From an uncultured Burkholderiaceae bacterium (GTDB taxonomy: Bacteria > Pseudomonadota > Gammaproteobacteria > Burkholderiales > Burkholderiaceae): DNA of 64,000 bases. Of this stretch, positions 52,743 through 61,204 are shown one piece after another; positions within the stretch are counted from its first letter, which is position 1, and each line of letters opens with the position of its first letter. The notes beneath the pieces are model-generated. The model made no database searches. It saw nothing but the letters and a program-made list of their open reading frames with translations, and had not been told where the DNA came from. The stretch is from positions 1 to 64,000 of the forward strand of contig CALMPB010000368.1 in NCBI GenBank assembly GCA_937871985.1, in the 5' to 3' direction. A program made the translations under genes and the position numbers.

Positions 52743-53588
52743 TTACTGCCAGCGCAGAAGATACGATTCGATTTTGCGCAGCAGCTCGACCGCCACCGTG
52801 GCAATCACCCCCAACACGAACAACAGGGCAAAAACCGCGTCGGTGCGCAGCACGCCCGAGTAGTAGGCGATCTGCTGGCCAAGGCCGCGGTTCGAACCTA
52901 TCATCTCCCCCACCACGACAGCCAGGAATCCGTAAATCAGGGACAAGCGCAGGGCGGCGAAAATACTGGGCAGGGCATTGGGCACGACCAGCTTCACGAA
53001 ATACTGGACCCTGTTGGCGCCCAGCTGGCGCGTCAACAGCCTGAGGTCGGGATCGATACTGCCCAGGCCGGTCAAAGCGCCATTGAGCACAATGAAAAAA
53101 CAGAGGCTGAATGCCAGCACGATCTTGGACATCATGCCCAAGCCAAAGAACGCCACGAACAATGGCGCGAATGCGACGCGAGGCAAGCTGTTCAGGAAAT
53201 TGAGGATAGGATCCAGCACATCCCTGAGCAGCTTGCTTTGCACCAGCACAAAAGCCACCAATACTCCCAGGATGCCGGCTATGGCAAAACCCCATAGCGT
53301 TTCCTGAACCGTTATCCATACATCGGCCCAGAACGCCGCCTTGTACAGATTGTTGAACAGAAAGGCTCCAACATCCGAGGGGCTGCTTATGAAGAACTTG
53401 TTGACCCACCCGGCATCGGCCGCATATTGCCAAATGCCCAGCAAAACAACAATGACGGCGATTCTCCAGACCCAGACCGACAGGGTGTAGCGCTGCTTTT
53501 CGACGACCTGTTTCCGGGTTTCCTGCTGCAACCAGCTTTGTTTGTTCAAGTCTTGCATAGCGTGATTCCGCGGGTGGCTAATGTCCAT
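52743..53588 (-). CDS. ABC transporter permease (nitrate/sulfonate/taurine type)
   Basis: 281 residues with about six membrane segments and the EAA-type loop in LGSIDPDLRLLTRQLGANRV. The ATG at 53588 overlaps the ATPase stop; an ATG at 53558 (MQDLNKQSW) is an alternative. It partners the ATPase upstream and one or more of three paralogous binding proteins. Confidence 0.92.
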   Translation of the reverse strand: MDISHPRNHAMQDLNKQSWLQQETRKQVVEKQRYTLSVWVWRIAVIVVLLGIWQYAADAGWVNKFFISSPSDVGAFLFNNLYKAAFWADVWITVQETLWGFAIAGILGVLVAFVLVQSKLLRDVLDPILNFLNSLPRVAFAPLFVAFFGLGMMSKIVLAFSLCFFIVLNGALTGLGSIDPDLRLLTRQLGANRVQYFVKLVVPNALPSIFAALRLSLIYGFLAVVVGEMIGSNRGLGQQIAYYSGVLRTDAVFALLFVLGVIATVAVELLRKIESYLLRWQ

Positions 53589-54357
53589 GATTCATCAAGC
53601 TCCAGATCTGGCTATATAGCTTGTGGTATTCGGGATTCGTCTGCAGCTCGTTCAACGAACGCGGACGTTCAAGAGGTATTTCGACGTCGGCGATGACGCG
53701 CCCCGGATTCGGGCACATCACCACCACGCGATCGGCCAGCGATATGGCTTCGTGCAGGTCGTGCGTGACGAACATGACCGTACGTCTGTCCTTGTCCCAT
53801 AACTGCAGCAGCAATTCGCCCAATTGAATCTTCAAATGGATATCCAAAGCGCCGTACGGCTCGTCCATGAGAAGGATCTCGGACTTCAGCGCGAAGGTAC
53901 GCGCCAGGGCCACCCTTTGGCGCATGCCGTGGGACAATTCGGATCGATACGCGTTTTCGTATCGGCCCAAGCCCACAGCATGCAAAAGCTCTTTGGCGCG
54001 CTCCTGCCGCTCCGCTTTGCCGACGCCGCGCAGCTCCAGCCCGTATTCGACATTGCGGATTGCCGTGCGCCACGGCAGCATGGCGTCACGCGCCAACATA
54101 TACGCGACGTCGCCCCGGCCCGCAGCCGGAGGCTTGCCATTGAGGAGCGTCGTGCCCCCTTGCGGGCTGACCAGGCCGGCGGCGATATTCAACAAGGTCG
54201 TCTTGCCGCAACCGCTGGGGCCCACCAGCGCAATGAACTCGGATCGGCCGATGTCCAGCGACACCCCGCCCAGCGCTTCCACGGCATGGGCGCCGCTTTT
54301 GTCGCGCAAGATGAAATACTGCCTGACCGAGTTAAAACTGATGCCAACTTCGTTCAT
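53578..54357 (-). CDS. ABC transporter ATP-binding protein (nitrate/sulfonate/taurine type)
   Basis: 259 residues from the ATG at 54357, preceded by GGAAGAGAC. Walker A is GPSGCGKTT, the signature is LSHGMRQRVALARTF (His in place of the usual Gly), Walker B is ILLMDEPYGALD, and the switch region is VTHDLHEAI. It powers the adjacent importer. Confidence 0.93.
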   Translation of the reverse strand: MNEVGISFNSVRQYFILRDKSGAHAVEALGGVSLDIGRSEFIALVGPSGCGKTTLLNIAAGLVSPQGGTTLLNGKPPAAGRGDVAYMLARDAMLPWRTAIRNVEYGLELRGVGKAERQERAKELLHAVGLGRYENAYRSELSHGMRQRVALARTFALKSEILLMDEPYGALDIHLKIQLGELLLQLWDKDRRTVMFVTHDLHEAISLADRVVVMCPNPGRVIADVEIPLERPRSLNELQTNPEYHKLYSQIWSLMNHGH

Positions 54358-54432
54358 GTCTCTTCCTTCGATGGTATGCGCCGGATCTACGCCCTGGCCA
54401 CAACCGGATGCGTCCATCCGTCTTCCTGCTTT

Positions 54433-55152
54433 TTATGCGGCGAGTTGTAGGTATTTCCTCAGGAACTCATCAGAACGCCGATTCGCCAGTTCGGCTGCAC
54501 CCCTTGAGTAATTGGCTCCGCCGGCCAGCGCAAATGCATGATTCACACCCGGATAGATTTCAATATCGATGTTTTTATTGCCAGCCAACGCATCGCATAT
54601 GGATTTACGCGTTTGCTCAGGCACCAGAAAATCCTGGCCGGCCATATGCATCAGCGTTGGGCAAGCAATCTGCCGGCCCTCGGCCAAGTGCTTTTCCAGA
54701 TTGACGCCGTAATAGCTGACCGCGCAATCCACAGGTACATGAGCGGCCATCCTGTAGCTCATGCGCCCGCCAAGACAGAACCCAAGGACGCCGACCTTGC
54801 CCGAGCAGGCTGGATCGGCGCCGGCGAACTCACGCACCGCGGCCAGGTCGGACAAGGCCAGGACGTCGTCGAACCCATCGTTCAGGGCCATGGCTTTCTT
54901 CTGTTCTTCGGGCGTGGCCTTCGAGGGATCATCGGCCAGGCGCACATTCGGCTCCTGACGCCAGAATAAATCGGGCACGATCACAAAATAGCCTTGGGCC
55001 GCATAATCATCGGCCAGATCCCGCATGACTTTGTTGACACCAAATATGTATTGCAAAAGGATTAGCGCCGGGCCGTTGCCGGAACGCGGATACGCCGCAT
55101 ACGCGGAGAACTCCCCACCGTCCTTTACCTTGATCAACACCGATTTGTTCAC
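54433..55152 (-). CDS. Dienelactone hydrolase family protein
   Basis: 239 residues from a GTG start at 55152, chosen because AAGGAG lies 7 nt upstream and the family fold begins at VNKSVLIKVKDGGEF; the ATG at 55275 would add 41 foreign residues. Triad: Cys in GFCLGGRMSY, Asp in MAGQDFLVPE and His in PGVNHAFALA. It opens lactones from modified ortho cleavage or similar routes. No ring-cleaving dioxygenase accompanies it in this cluster. Confidence 0.9.
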   Translation of the reverse strand: MNKSVLIKVKDGGEFSAYAAYPRSGNGPALILLQYIFGVNKVMRDLADDYAAQGYFVIVPDLFWRQEPNVRLADDPSKATPEEQKKAMALNDGFDDVLALSDLAAVREFAGADPACSGKVGVLGFCLGGRMSYRMAAHVPVDCAVSYYGVNLEKHLAEGRQIACPTLMHMAGQDFLVPEQTRKSICDALAGNKNIDIEIYPGVNHAFALAGGANYSRGAAELANRRSDEFLRKYLQLAA

Positions 55153-55220
55153 ACCTATGCTCCTTGCAGCAACTGATTCATCTACTCGACCCGTTACGGC
55201 CGTCCCGGACAGGGATATCT

Positions 55221-56075
55221 TCAGGATAAGTTCCCGCGCTCCGCCATGACTATGGTCTTTACCAACTGCGGCCATGCCACGGGCTCGGTGGCATGGCGCA
55301 GGTTATCGCTCAACTCCGCGTCTTGCGACCAGTACGCCGCCGTGAAGCGTGTGCTGGTGATTTCGGCCGATGCATCGCTGGCCAACCATAGAATGGCCGG
55401 CACCATGACATCGGGACGCAGCAAGCTTTCCCGCGGCACGCCTATGTCCACCGGCACCTGCGCGGTATCGACCGGCCCTCCGGGGATTATGGTATTGACG
55501 GTGACTCCCGACCCCTCCAGTTCTTTGGCCATGCCCGCCGACATGGACTCCAGCGCCGCCTTGGAGGGACCGTACGACGCGAATCCCGGCCGCAGCATGG
55601 TTTCCCAGGTCGTCGATACATTGATGATGCGCCCCCAACCATTTTTCAACATATGGGGAATGGCCGCCCGCGACAGCATGAAGGGCCCTATTGCATTGAC
55701 ATCCATGATGCGGCGCCATTTTTCCGGCGGAATATCCCAGCTGTTGAGGGGTTCCGATATGAAGTTCGGCCGCACGATCTGCGCACCGGTTCCCGCATTG
55801 TTGATGACCACGTCCACGCGTTGGAAGGCGTCCAACGCCGCAGTGACGATACGGTCGACGTCCTGCTCGTTTGTGATGTCGGACTTGCATGCCGCGATAC
55901 TGCCAACACCATGCAGCGACCGTACCTGGGCGACCACGTTATCCAATCCCGCTGCATCGAGATCGGCGATCAACACCCGGGCGCCGGCACCGGCCAGCCC
56001 CTTGGCCATAGCCGCGCCCAGTCCATTGGCCCCACCGGAAACAATGCATACCCGTCCATCAAGCTTCGTATCCAT
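55221..56075 (-). CDS. Short-chain dehydrogenase/reductase
   Basis: 284 residues from the ATG at 56075, preceded by AGGTAAATTG. The cofactor loop is SGGANGLGAAMAKGLA, the acidic NAD-selecting residue is in LIADLDAAGL, and the active site is YGPSKAALES. A dehydrogenase for a dihydrodiol or hydroxy intermediate is plausible beside the Rieske dioxygenase genes. Its promoter carries operator B with a good -35/-10 pair. Confidence 0.92.
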   Translation of the reverse strand: MDTKLDGRVCIVSGGANGLGAAMAKGLAGAGARVLIADLDAAGLDNVVAQVRSLHGVGSIAACKSDITNEQDVDRIVTAALDAFQRVDVVINNAGTGAQIVRPNFISEPLNSWDIPPEKWRRIMDVNAIGPFMLSRAAIPHMLKNGWGRIINVSTTWETMLRPGFASYGPSKAALESMSAGMAKELEGSGVTVNTIIPGGPVDTAQVPVDIGVPRESLLRPDVMVPAILWLASDASAEITSTRFTAAYWSQDAELSDNLRHATEPVAWPQLVKTIVMAERGNLS

Positions 56076-56190
56076 CAATTTACCTCGTAAGTACTGATAA
56101 TTACGCCAAGCTGCCAGGCTATATATTCCGCTTACCGCGTTTGGATCTCGCGCAAACGGCAGCACAGCTATTGACGAAACTATGAAATTC

Positions 56191-56214
56191 TAAAGTACGG
56201 TTTTTAATACTTTA
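56191..56214. promoter_or_regulatory. Operator B, TAAAGT-N12-ACTTTA
   Basis: Perfect inverted repeat (TAAAGTA and TACTTTA with a 10-bp centre), 116 bp before the SDR start. On the minus strand its TAAAGT arm lies 17 bp after a TTGACA (plus-strand TGTCAA at 56232-56237), so the operator overlaps the -10 of a consensus-like promoter. Confidence 0.72.
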
Positions 56215-56237
56215 TGGGCTGACAGGTCATATGTCAA
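56209..56237 (-). promoter_or_regulatory. Promoter of the SDR unit, TTGACA-N17-TAAAGT
   Basis: On the minus strand TTGACA (56237-56232) is followed after 17 bp by TAAAGT (56214-56209), which is also one arm of operator B. The layout implies repression by the GntR/UTRA protein at the -10 element. Confidence 0.6.
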
Positions 56238-56294
56238 TGGAATCAAGGCAGGACAAACCCCTAACCGCCCACAAATCGCCAATCCACCATACGG

Positions 56295-57305
56295 CTAAAG
56301 CGCCTTGTCCCAGAACATGGTTTTCACATCTTTGAGCTGCTTGAGTTCACCGGTCGAATGCATGAGCGTCTGCAGGGCGTCCAGCGCCGGCACACTGGCC
56401 GCAACGGTGAAATAACCCGGCACCTGATCCGCGATGGCGGAAAAATAGGCCTTGGGGTCGACGCCCGCCGGCGCGGAGTAGATTTTTTCCATGACGGAGA
56501 CAAGCGTGTTCCGGTTCGCCGGATCATGCACCCATGCGTCCAGTTCCTTGTTCGCGGCCAGGAAGCGTTGCGCCTCTTGCTGATGCTTGTCCAGATAGGC
56601 GCGCGTGGTCCAGTAGGCCTGGCTCATCTTGCCGGTTGCCACGACCCATGCCGGGCACTCCTGCCTCAGGCAATCAAGCAATACCGATCCCGCTTTCTTT
56701 TGCTGGATAAGCACCTTGCCCGCGAATACTTCCGTAACGGCATCCAGCTGCTTGCCCATCATGCCAGCCAAGGATTGGCCCGGATTGCTGACCGCCGAAT
56801 AATGGATGGTGTCCGGGTCCACCCCCGCGTCGCGCGCCAGAAGCCGCACAAAGCGATCCGAGGAAGAGCCGCGCCCATATATACCCACCGTCTTTCCCGC
56901 AAGCGCATGCATGACCGTCTTGTATGAATCCTTTTCATGGCCTTTTACCAAAGGATCCTGGCCCATCAAGACAAACAAGGGTTCTTTGGCATTGCCGCTG
57001 ATTGCCACGGGGTCGAAGCCCCTCTCGCGGAACAGCAACATATTGTCGGGCGCCGACAGCACGACATCGACGCTTCCCCCCACCAGGGCGGCGTTGGCCT
57101 GGGGTCCGCTGCTGATGTTGATCAGCGATACGTCCAGGCCGTTTTTCTTGTAGACGCCGTTTTCGACGCCCAAATACGCATACAAGCTGGTGAGATTGCC
57201 CGGATAGACCTGCACTCGCATAGGCAGCAGGTCTTGCGCCGTTGCACACGTCGCCGTCAGACTTATGATGCCCAGCATCAATCCTTTGGTTATGGCTTTA
57301 AACAT
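56295..57305 (-). CDS. ABC transporter substrate-binding protein (NMT1/SsuA-like), copy 2
   Basis: 336 residues; the signal peptide ends near TCATAQ. MRVQVYPGNLTSLYAYLGVE and the C212/C217 pair (LLDCLRQECPAW) align position by position with copy 1 at 51653-52666. No permease or ATPase gene is adjacent. It overlaps the upstream SnoaL-like gene by 8 nt, so it belongs to that unit under operator C. It probably feeds the single importer at 52.7-54.4 kb with a related ligand. Confidence 0.92.
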   Translation of the reverse strand: MFKAITKGLMLGIISLTATCATAQDLLPMRVQVYPGNLTSLYAYLGVENGVYKKNGLDVSLINISSGPQANAALVGGSVDVVLSAPDNMLLFRERGFDPVAISGNAKEPLFVLMGQDPLVKGHEKDSYKTVMHALAGKTVGIYGRGSSSDRFVRLLARDAGVDPDTIHYSAVSNPGQSLAGMMGKQLDAVTEVFAGKVLIQQKKAGSVLLDCLRQECPAWVVATGKMSQAYWTTRAYLDKHQQEAQRFLAANKELDAWVHDPANRNTLVSVMEKIYSAPAGVDPKAYFSAIADQVPGYFTVAASVPALDALQTLMHSTGELKQLKDVKTMFWDKAL

Positions 57306-57753
57306 GTCTTTGCTCCTTTAGATGGAAATTGTTCCTACCCCGGCGGCTTTGAAATTGCCATCGCTGGCCCTGCCGCATGAATTCGTCGGCGTATTGCCCT
57401 ACGTAGACCGTACCCTCGAAAGCCTCGGACCCGGCCAGGCCGGGCGCGGCGTTGCTGCCAAGATAGACCGTAAAGTAAGTAATGCCGCTGGCCTGCGTCG
57501 CGCTTTGCACGCTGATCAGGATATTCGTGCATACATGAAAGGAGCTCAGGTTTTCAGGCTTTCGGCGCAGGTCTTCAAGTATCTGCTGGCGTCCCTCCAG
57601 GCCATGCTCGGGCTTCATCGGCCGGTAGAACATCCCGTCCTCGGCAAACAATTCGGCCAACCTTTCATATTGCCGCGTGTCGTTGAGCAGCGCGAACTGC
57701 AGTACCAGATCCTGGCATTGCGCCTTGATTAACTGTTCCTCAAGCTGATCCAT
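57298..57753 (-). CDS. SnoaL/NTF2-like protein, possibly ring-hydroxylating dioxygenase beta-like
   Basis: 151 residues of the NTF2-like cone fold: LIKAQCQDLVLQFALLNDTR, YERLAELFAEDGMFYRP and a C-terminal QRWQFQSRRGRNNFHL match small SnoaL-like enzymes and Rieske beta subunits. No alpha-subunit gene adjoins it; the nearest alpha/beta pair is at 60.7-62.5 kb. It could be an isomerase/cyclase-type enzyme or a second beta subunit. First gene after operator C. Confidence 0.8.
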   Translation of the reverse strand: MDQLEEQLIKAQCQDLVLQFALLNDTRQYERLAELFAEDGMFYRPMKPEHGLEGRQQILEDLRRKPENLSSFHVCTNILISVQSATQASGITYFTVYLGSNAAPGLAGSEAFEGTVYVGQYADEFMRQGQRWQFQSRRGRNNFHLKEQRHV

Positions 57754-57833
57754 GACTTCCTCGTTTGCACCGTTTCGGCCACGAAAAGCCGTCGCGCACG
57801 ACGACCGGCAGGAACGGTGTGGCTAAATAGTAT

Positions 57834-57857
57834 TAAAGTCCTGTTTTTAGTACTTTA
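57834..57857. promoter_or_regulatory. Operator C, within a 14-bp-arm inverted repeat
   Basis: TAAAGT-N12-ACTTTA lies inside a longer perfect repeat, AATAGTATTAAAGT (57826-57839) and ACTTTAATACTATT (57852-57865). On the minus strand a TTGACT 16 bp before the TAAAGT arm gives a promoter for the SnoaL-like gene, which starts 81 bp away. This is the best of the three sites. Confidence 0.75.
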
Positions 57858-57898
57858 ATACTATTCAATAAAAAGTCAATCCGGAATATGCCGATGGA

Positions 57899-58666
57899 TC
57901 AATCGGATTCCAACGGGCTGAAATGATTTTCGATATACAGATATTTGGCCGGATACAGCACTGTGGCTGCATAGACGATTTCGTCTTTGGCGTTCTTGGC
58001 GATGCGCACGACCCGCACTATCGGCATGCCGATTTCAATACGCAAATGCTTGGCCGTTGCGGCGTCGGCGGCCCGAACGGTCAGGGTTTGCGTCGCGGAT
58101 TGCAATTCACTTTTGCAACGACGGCGCATGACGAGCAATATGGGTTCAACTTCGAATTCACGGGCCCAATTCTTGAACAGACGTTCAGCCACATAAACAG
58201 TATTGAGACTGTACGGCAAGCCGTCCGTCGAATTGACTCTTGCCGCCCACCAATAACCGCCCGCCGCGCCACCCTCGGCAAGCTCGAGCGGCAAACCGCC
58301 TTTGCCGCTATCCAGCGTGACGATCTGGACGTTCAAATGCTCGATATGGCTGATCAGGGATCGCCAGTCCGTCGGCAGCATGAGCCAATGCTCTTTCGAG
58401 GCATCACCAATGACGAATGTGCCTTTGCCGCGTGTCCGCTCGATCAGGCCTTCGCGAGCAAGCTCGTCCAACGCCGCGCGCACCGTGGCCCTGGAAACCC
58501 CGTACTCATCGACCAGCTCCAGCAATGTGGGTATGCGCGTGCCCACGGGCCAGTCGCCTCGCTCCAGACGGGCCTTCAAGGTGTACTTGACCTTGAGCGA
58601 CAACGGCAGGCGCGATTGCTGGCGCAATGTTGTGTTAATCGTGTCCGGCATATCCATTCGCGGCAT
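57899..58666 (-). CDS. GntR family regulator, HutC/UTRA type (paralogue)
   Basis: 255 residues: the winged helix with DEYGVSRATVRAALDELAREG and RGKGTFVIGDASKEHWLMLP, then a UTRA domain. It matches the regulator at 48931-49746 almost throughout, including the segment after the helix. It ends 42 bp from operator C, and the two copies probably recognise the same repeat, perhaps with different effectors. The ATG at 58666 is taken from the paralogue alignment; MDMPDTINTTLRQQSRLPL may begin at the second Met. Confidence 0.92.
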   Translation of the reverse strand: MPRMDMPDTINTTLRQQSRLPLSLKVKYTLKARLERGDWPVGTRIPTLLELVDEYGVSRATVRAALDELAREGLIERTRGKGTFVIGDASKEHWLMLPTDWRSLISHIEHLNVQIVTLDSGKGGLPLELAEGGAAGGYWWAARVNSTDGLPYSLNTVYVAERLFKNWAREFEVEPILLVMRRRCKSELQSATQTLTVRAADAATAKHLRIEIGMPIVRVVRIAKNAKDEIVYAATVLYPAKYLYIENHFSPLESD

Positions 58667-58705
58667 CCACAGTAAACGGCTTCATATTACAGCCTGGGGG
58701 CTGTT

Positions 58706-59479
58706 TCACGCGAGCAACTGTACCATCCCGTCCCATGTGAGCTTCAGCCCGGTAAAAAACAGGAATACATACATGAGCCGATTGAATGCCCGGGCGTCGA
58801 CGCGATCGTGCATCCAGGCGCCCAGCTTGACGCCGACAACCGCAACCGGCGCCAGCACCAGGGCCGTAAGAAGGTTTTCGGTATCGAGCTGACCCAACAA
58901 TGCATAAGGGATCAGCTTCACATAATTGACCACCGCGAAATAGATGGTGATGGTGCCCACCATGACGCTCTTGTCCAGATTCTTGGGCAGAATATAAATC
59001 ATCAGCGGGGGGCCGCCCGCATGGGCCACAAAGCTGGTGTAGCCGGATACACCCGACCAGAAGCTGGCGCTCACGCCGTCAGGCAGGCGCAATCCCGAGG
59101 GCTTGATCTTTACCCTGCCTTTCAGCCAGTAATTCAACGAAAAGATCAGGGCCAGCAAGCCAATGAGCATTTTCATGAATTCTTCATTGACGAACTGGAA
59201 CGTAAGCGCCCCCACCGCGATGCCGACAATGGCGCTGGGCAGAAGCTTGGCCATGTAGGCACGATCCCACTTGTGCAACCAGACGCGCACACCCGTGATA
59301 TCCATGACGCACAAAATGGGCAACATGATGCCGGCCGCCTGCAACGGCGAGACGGCAAGAGAAAGCAAGGGTACGGCAAGGATTCCCAGACCGCCCGCGA
59401 ATCCTCCCTTGCCTATTCCAACGATAAGGACGGCGGGAACGGCGACAAGATAGAAAGCAAGGCTTTCGACTATGAGCAT
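58706..59479 (-). CDS. TauE/SafE family membrane transporter
   Basis: 257 residues, hydrophobic throughout with about eight membrane segments; VGIGKGGFAGGLG near the N-terminus and GVSGYTSFVAHAGGPPLMIY in the second half are the family's repeated motif regions. Members export sulfite or other organic/inorganic anions. The ATG at 59479 is chosen where the first membrane helix begins; a longer frame to 59572 would add a polar segment. It lies between a regulator and a binding-protein gene and may export a by-product. Confidence 0.9.
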   Translation of the reverse strand: MLIVESLAFYLVAVPAVLIVGIGKGGFAGGLGILAVPLLSLAVSPLQAAGIMLPILCVMDITGVRVWLHKWDRAYMAKLLPSAIVGIAVGALTFQFVNEEFMKMLIGLLALIFSLNYWLKGRVKIKPSGLRLPDGVSASFWSGVSGYTSFVAHAGGPPLMIYILPKNLDKSVMVGTITIYFAVVNYVKLIPYALLGQLDTENLLTALVLAPVAVVGVKLGAWMHDRVDARAFNRLMYVFLFFTGLKLTWDGMVQLLA

Positions 59480-59614
59480 GAAGTGTTCGGATACGGCGGC
59501 AAAAAAGACGCCACCTTGTTTTTGGACATCCCGTATTATGAACAAACTCCAAGCCTTGCGCGAGGCCTCCAACCGCAGCGACCATCGGACGATAGGCGTA
59601 CACCTCGAACGGGC

Positions 59615-60646
59615 TCAGCGCCTCGGAGCCTTGGACCAGATCATGCTTTCCAATTGCATCGGCGCCGGCAACTCCTTGGTTTCCATCAACCCCTGCTGTA
59701 TGGCCTGCAGCGCTTGCAGACTGACTGTCAGCCCGAAAAACGCCAACGATCGATCGGCAACGGCTTCGTAGTATTTTTCGGGATGATCCACGGAAGGAGC
59801 CGGCAGCATCTTCTTCAGCTCGGCAATGAACTGTGGGCGGTTGGCTGGATCGCGCATCCAGGCATCGATCTGCTCATGTGCGCGAACAAATCTGGCCAAG
59901 GTGACGGCATGGTCTTTAAGATATGACGCCGTGACGAAATAGGCCAGGGACATTTGACCGCCTTGCGCAATGCTGGGCGGGCATTTCGATACCGAGCAAT
60001 CCAGAATTATCCGCCCCACTCCCAGTTGTTTCAGCAAGATGCCCGTGGAGAACACGTCGGCGACCGCATCCAGCTTTTTGGTCATCAGGCCGGCCAGGGC
60101 CTGCGCCGGTCCTCCCATGGGGGTTCTGTGCAGGTAATCCTCCGGCACATCGGCGCCTATCTCCAGTTGCCGGACAAAGCGATCCGTCGACGAACCCAAC
60201 CCATAGACCCCGACCGTGCGGCTCTTCAAGCCTTTGAGAACGGCCGCGTAATCGCTGCCCGGGGCGGGCGACTCCACGTCATTGCGGGCAATCAGGAAAA
60301 ATGGGTACTGCACGGCATTTCCCACCACCGCCACAGTGTCGACGCCGCGCTGCTTCAGCAAGATCATGTTGTCGGGCATGTTCATGATGACGTCGACGCT
60401 GCGCGATACCAGCGCCGAGTTCGCCTGCGGGCCGTTGGCCATGGAAATCAGCTCGACATCGAGTCCCTGCTTTTTATAGAAGCCCCGGCTGACTCCAATA
60501 TAGGCATACAGGCTGGCGATATTGCCGGGCAGAACCTGTACGCGCAGAGCCTCGGCCGACGCCGCGCCCAGGGACGAAAACAGCGTGCCCAAGATCGTAC
60601 AGCACGCAACAATCATCATCTTCAAACCAGTATTCTTCAAAGCCAT
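59615..60646 (-). CDS. ABC transporter substrate-binding protein (NMT1/SsuA-like), copy 3
   Basis: 343 residues with a signal peptide ending AASAE. LRVQVLPGNIASLYAYIGVS and the paired cysteines C217/C222 (ILDCSVSKCPP) correspond to those of copies 1 and 2, though this copy is the most divergent. It lies 60 bp downstream of the Rieske beta-subunit gene on the same strand, so its ligand may be the dioxygenase substrate. No own permease or ATPase. Confidence 0.92.
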   Translation of the reverse strand: MALKNTGLKMMIVACCTILGTLFSSLGAASAEALRVQVLPGNIASLYAYIGVSRGFYKKQGLDVELISMANGPQANSALVSRSVDVIMNMPDNMILLKQRGVDTVAVVGNAVQYPFFLIARNDVESPAPGSDYAAVLKGLKSRTVGVYGLGSSTDRFVRQLEIGADVPEDYLHRTPMGGPAQALAGLMTKKLDAVADVFSTGILLKQLGVGRIILDCSVSKCPPSIAQGGQMSLAYFVTASYLKDHAVTLARFVRAHEQIDAWMRDPANRPQFIAELKKMLPAPSVDHPEKYYEAVADRSLAFFGLTVSLQALQAIQQGLMETKELPAPMQLESMIWSKAPRR

Positions 60647-60706
60647 GGCATTTCTCCCGGTCGAGGCTGGCGAATGCGGCTACCCGCTCCAGCCTCCACG
60701 CAATCG

Positions 60707-61192
60707 TTAGAACGGAACGGCAACCAGACCATGCATATTGAAGCTGTCCGGTATGACCAACCGCTCCTGGAACTTCAAGCCGTCATCGGTGGCGACGATC
60801 TTGTCCAGATACTCGCCCGTACTAAAGAAGCGCCCCCGCCCCTCTACATCGGTCTGCACAATAAGGAAAGCGGAACGGGCGTGATAAACCTCGTCATGCG
60901 CTTGATCCAGCATGACGCCGGTGACTATCCGGCGATCCTGATGAATGTTGTACAGATTCGCGACCCGCAACGACTTCACGCGGTCGCGCAGCATGGCGTT
61001 GCCTTCGAAATAAAGCCAGTATCCTTCCAGTCCCGCCTTGTAGTTGTCGCGTGGATGGATGGCATATCTGCAATCCTCCACGAACAATCCCGGCCATTCC
61101 TCCAGCCTGTCATCATCGAGGATACGGGCATAGCGATTGTTCAACTCGACAATCTCATGTTCAATTTGTTGTAGATCCGTACACAGTTCCAT
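60707..61192 (-). CDS. Aromatic ring-hydroxylating dioxygenase beta subunit
   Basis: 161 residues of the NTF2-like beta-subunit family: EIVELNNRYARILDDDRLEEW, LFVEDCRYAIHPRDNYKAGL, and DEVYHARSAFLIVQTDVEGR. The subunit packs with the catalytic alpha subunit in an alpha3beta3 oxygenase. It starts 12 bp after the alpha-subunit stop. Confidence 0.92.
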   Translation of the reverse strand: MELCTDLQQIEHEIVELNNRYARILDDDRLEEWPGLFVEDCRYAIHPRDNYKAGLEGYWLYFEGNAMLRDRVKSLRVANLYNIHQDRRIVTGVMLDQAHDEVYHARSAFLIVQTDVEGRGRFFSTGEYLDKIVATDDGLKFQERLVIPDSFNMHGLVAVPF

Positions 61193-61204
61193 CTTGGTTT
61201 CCTC

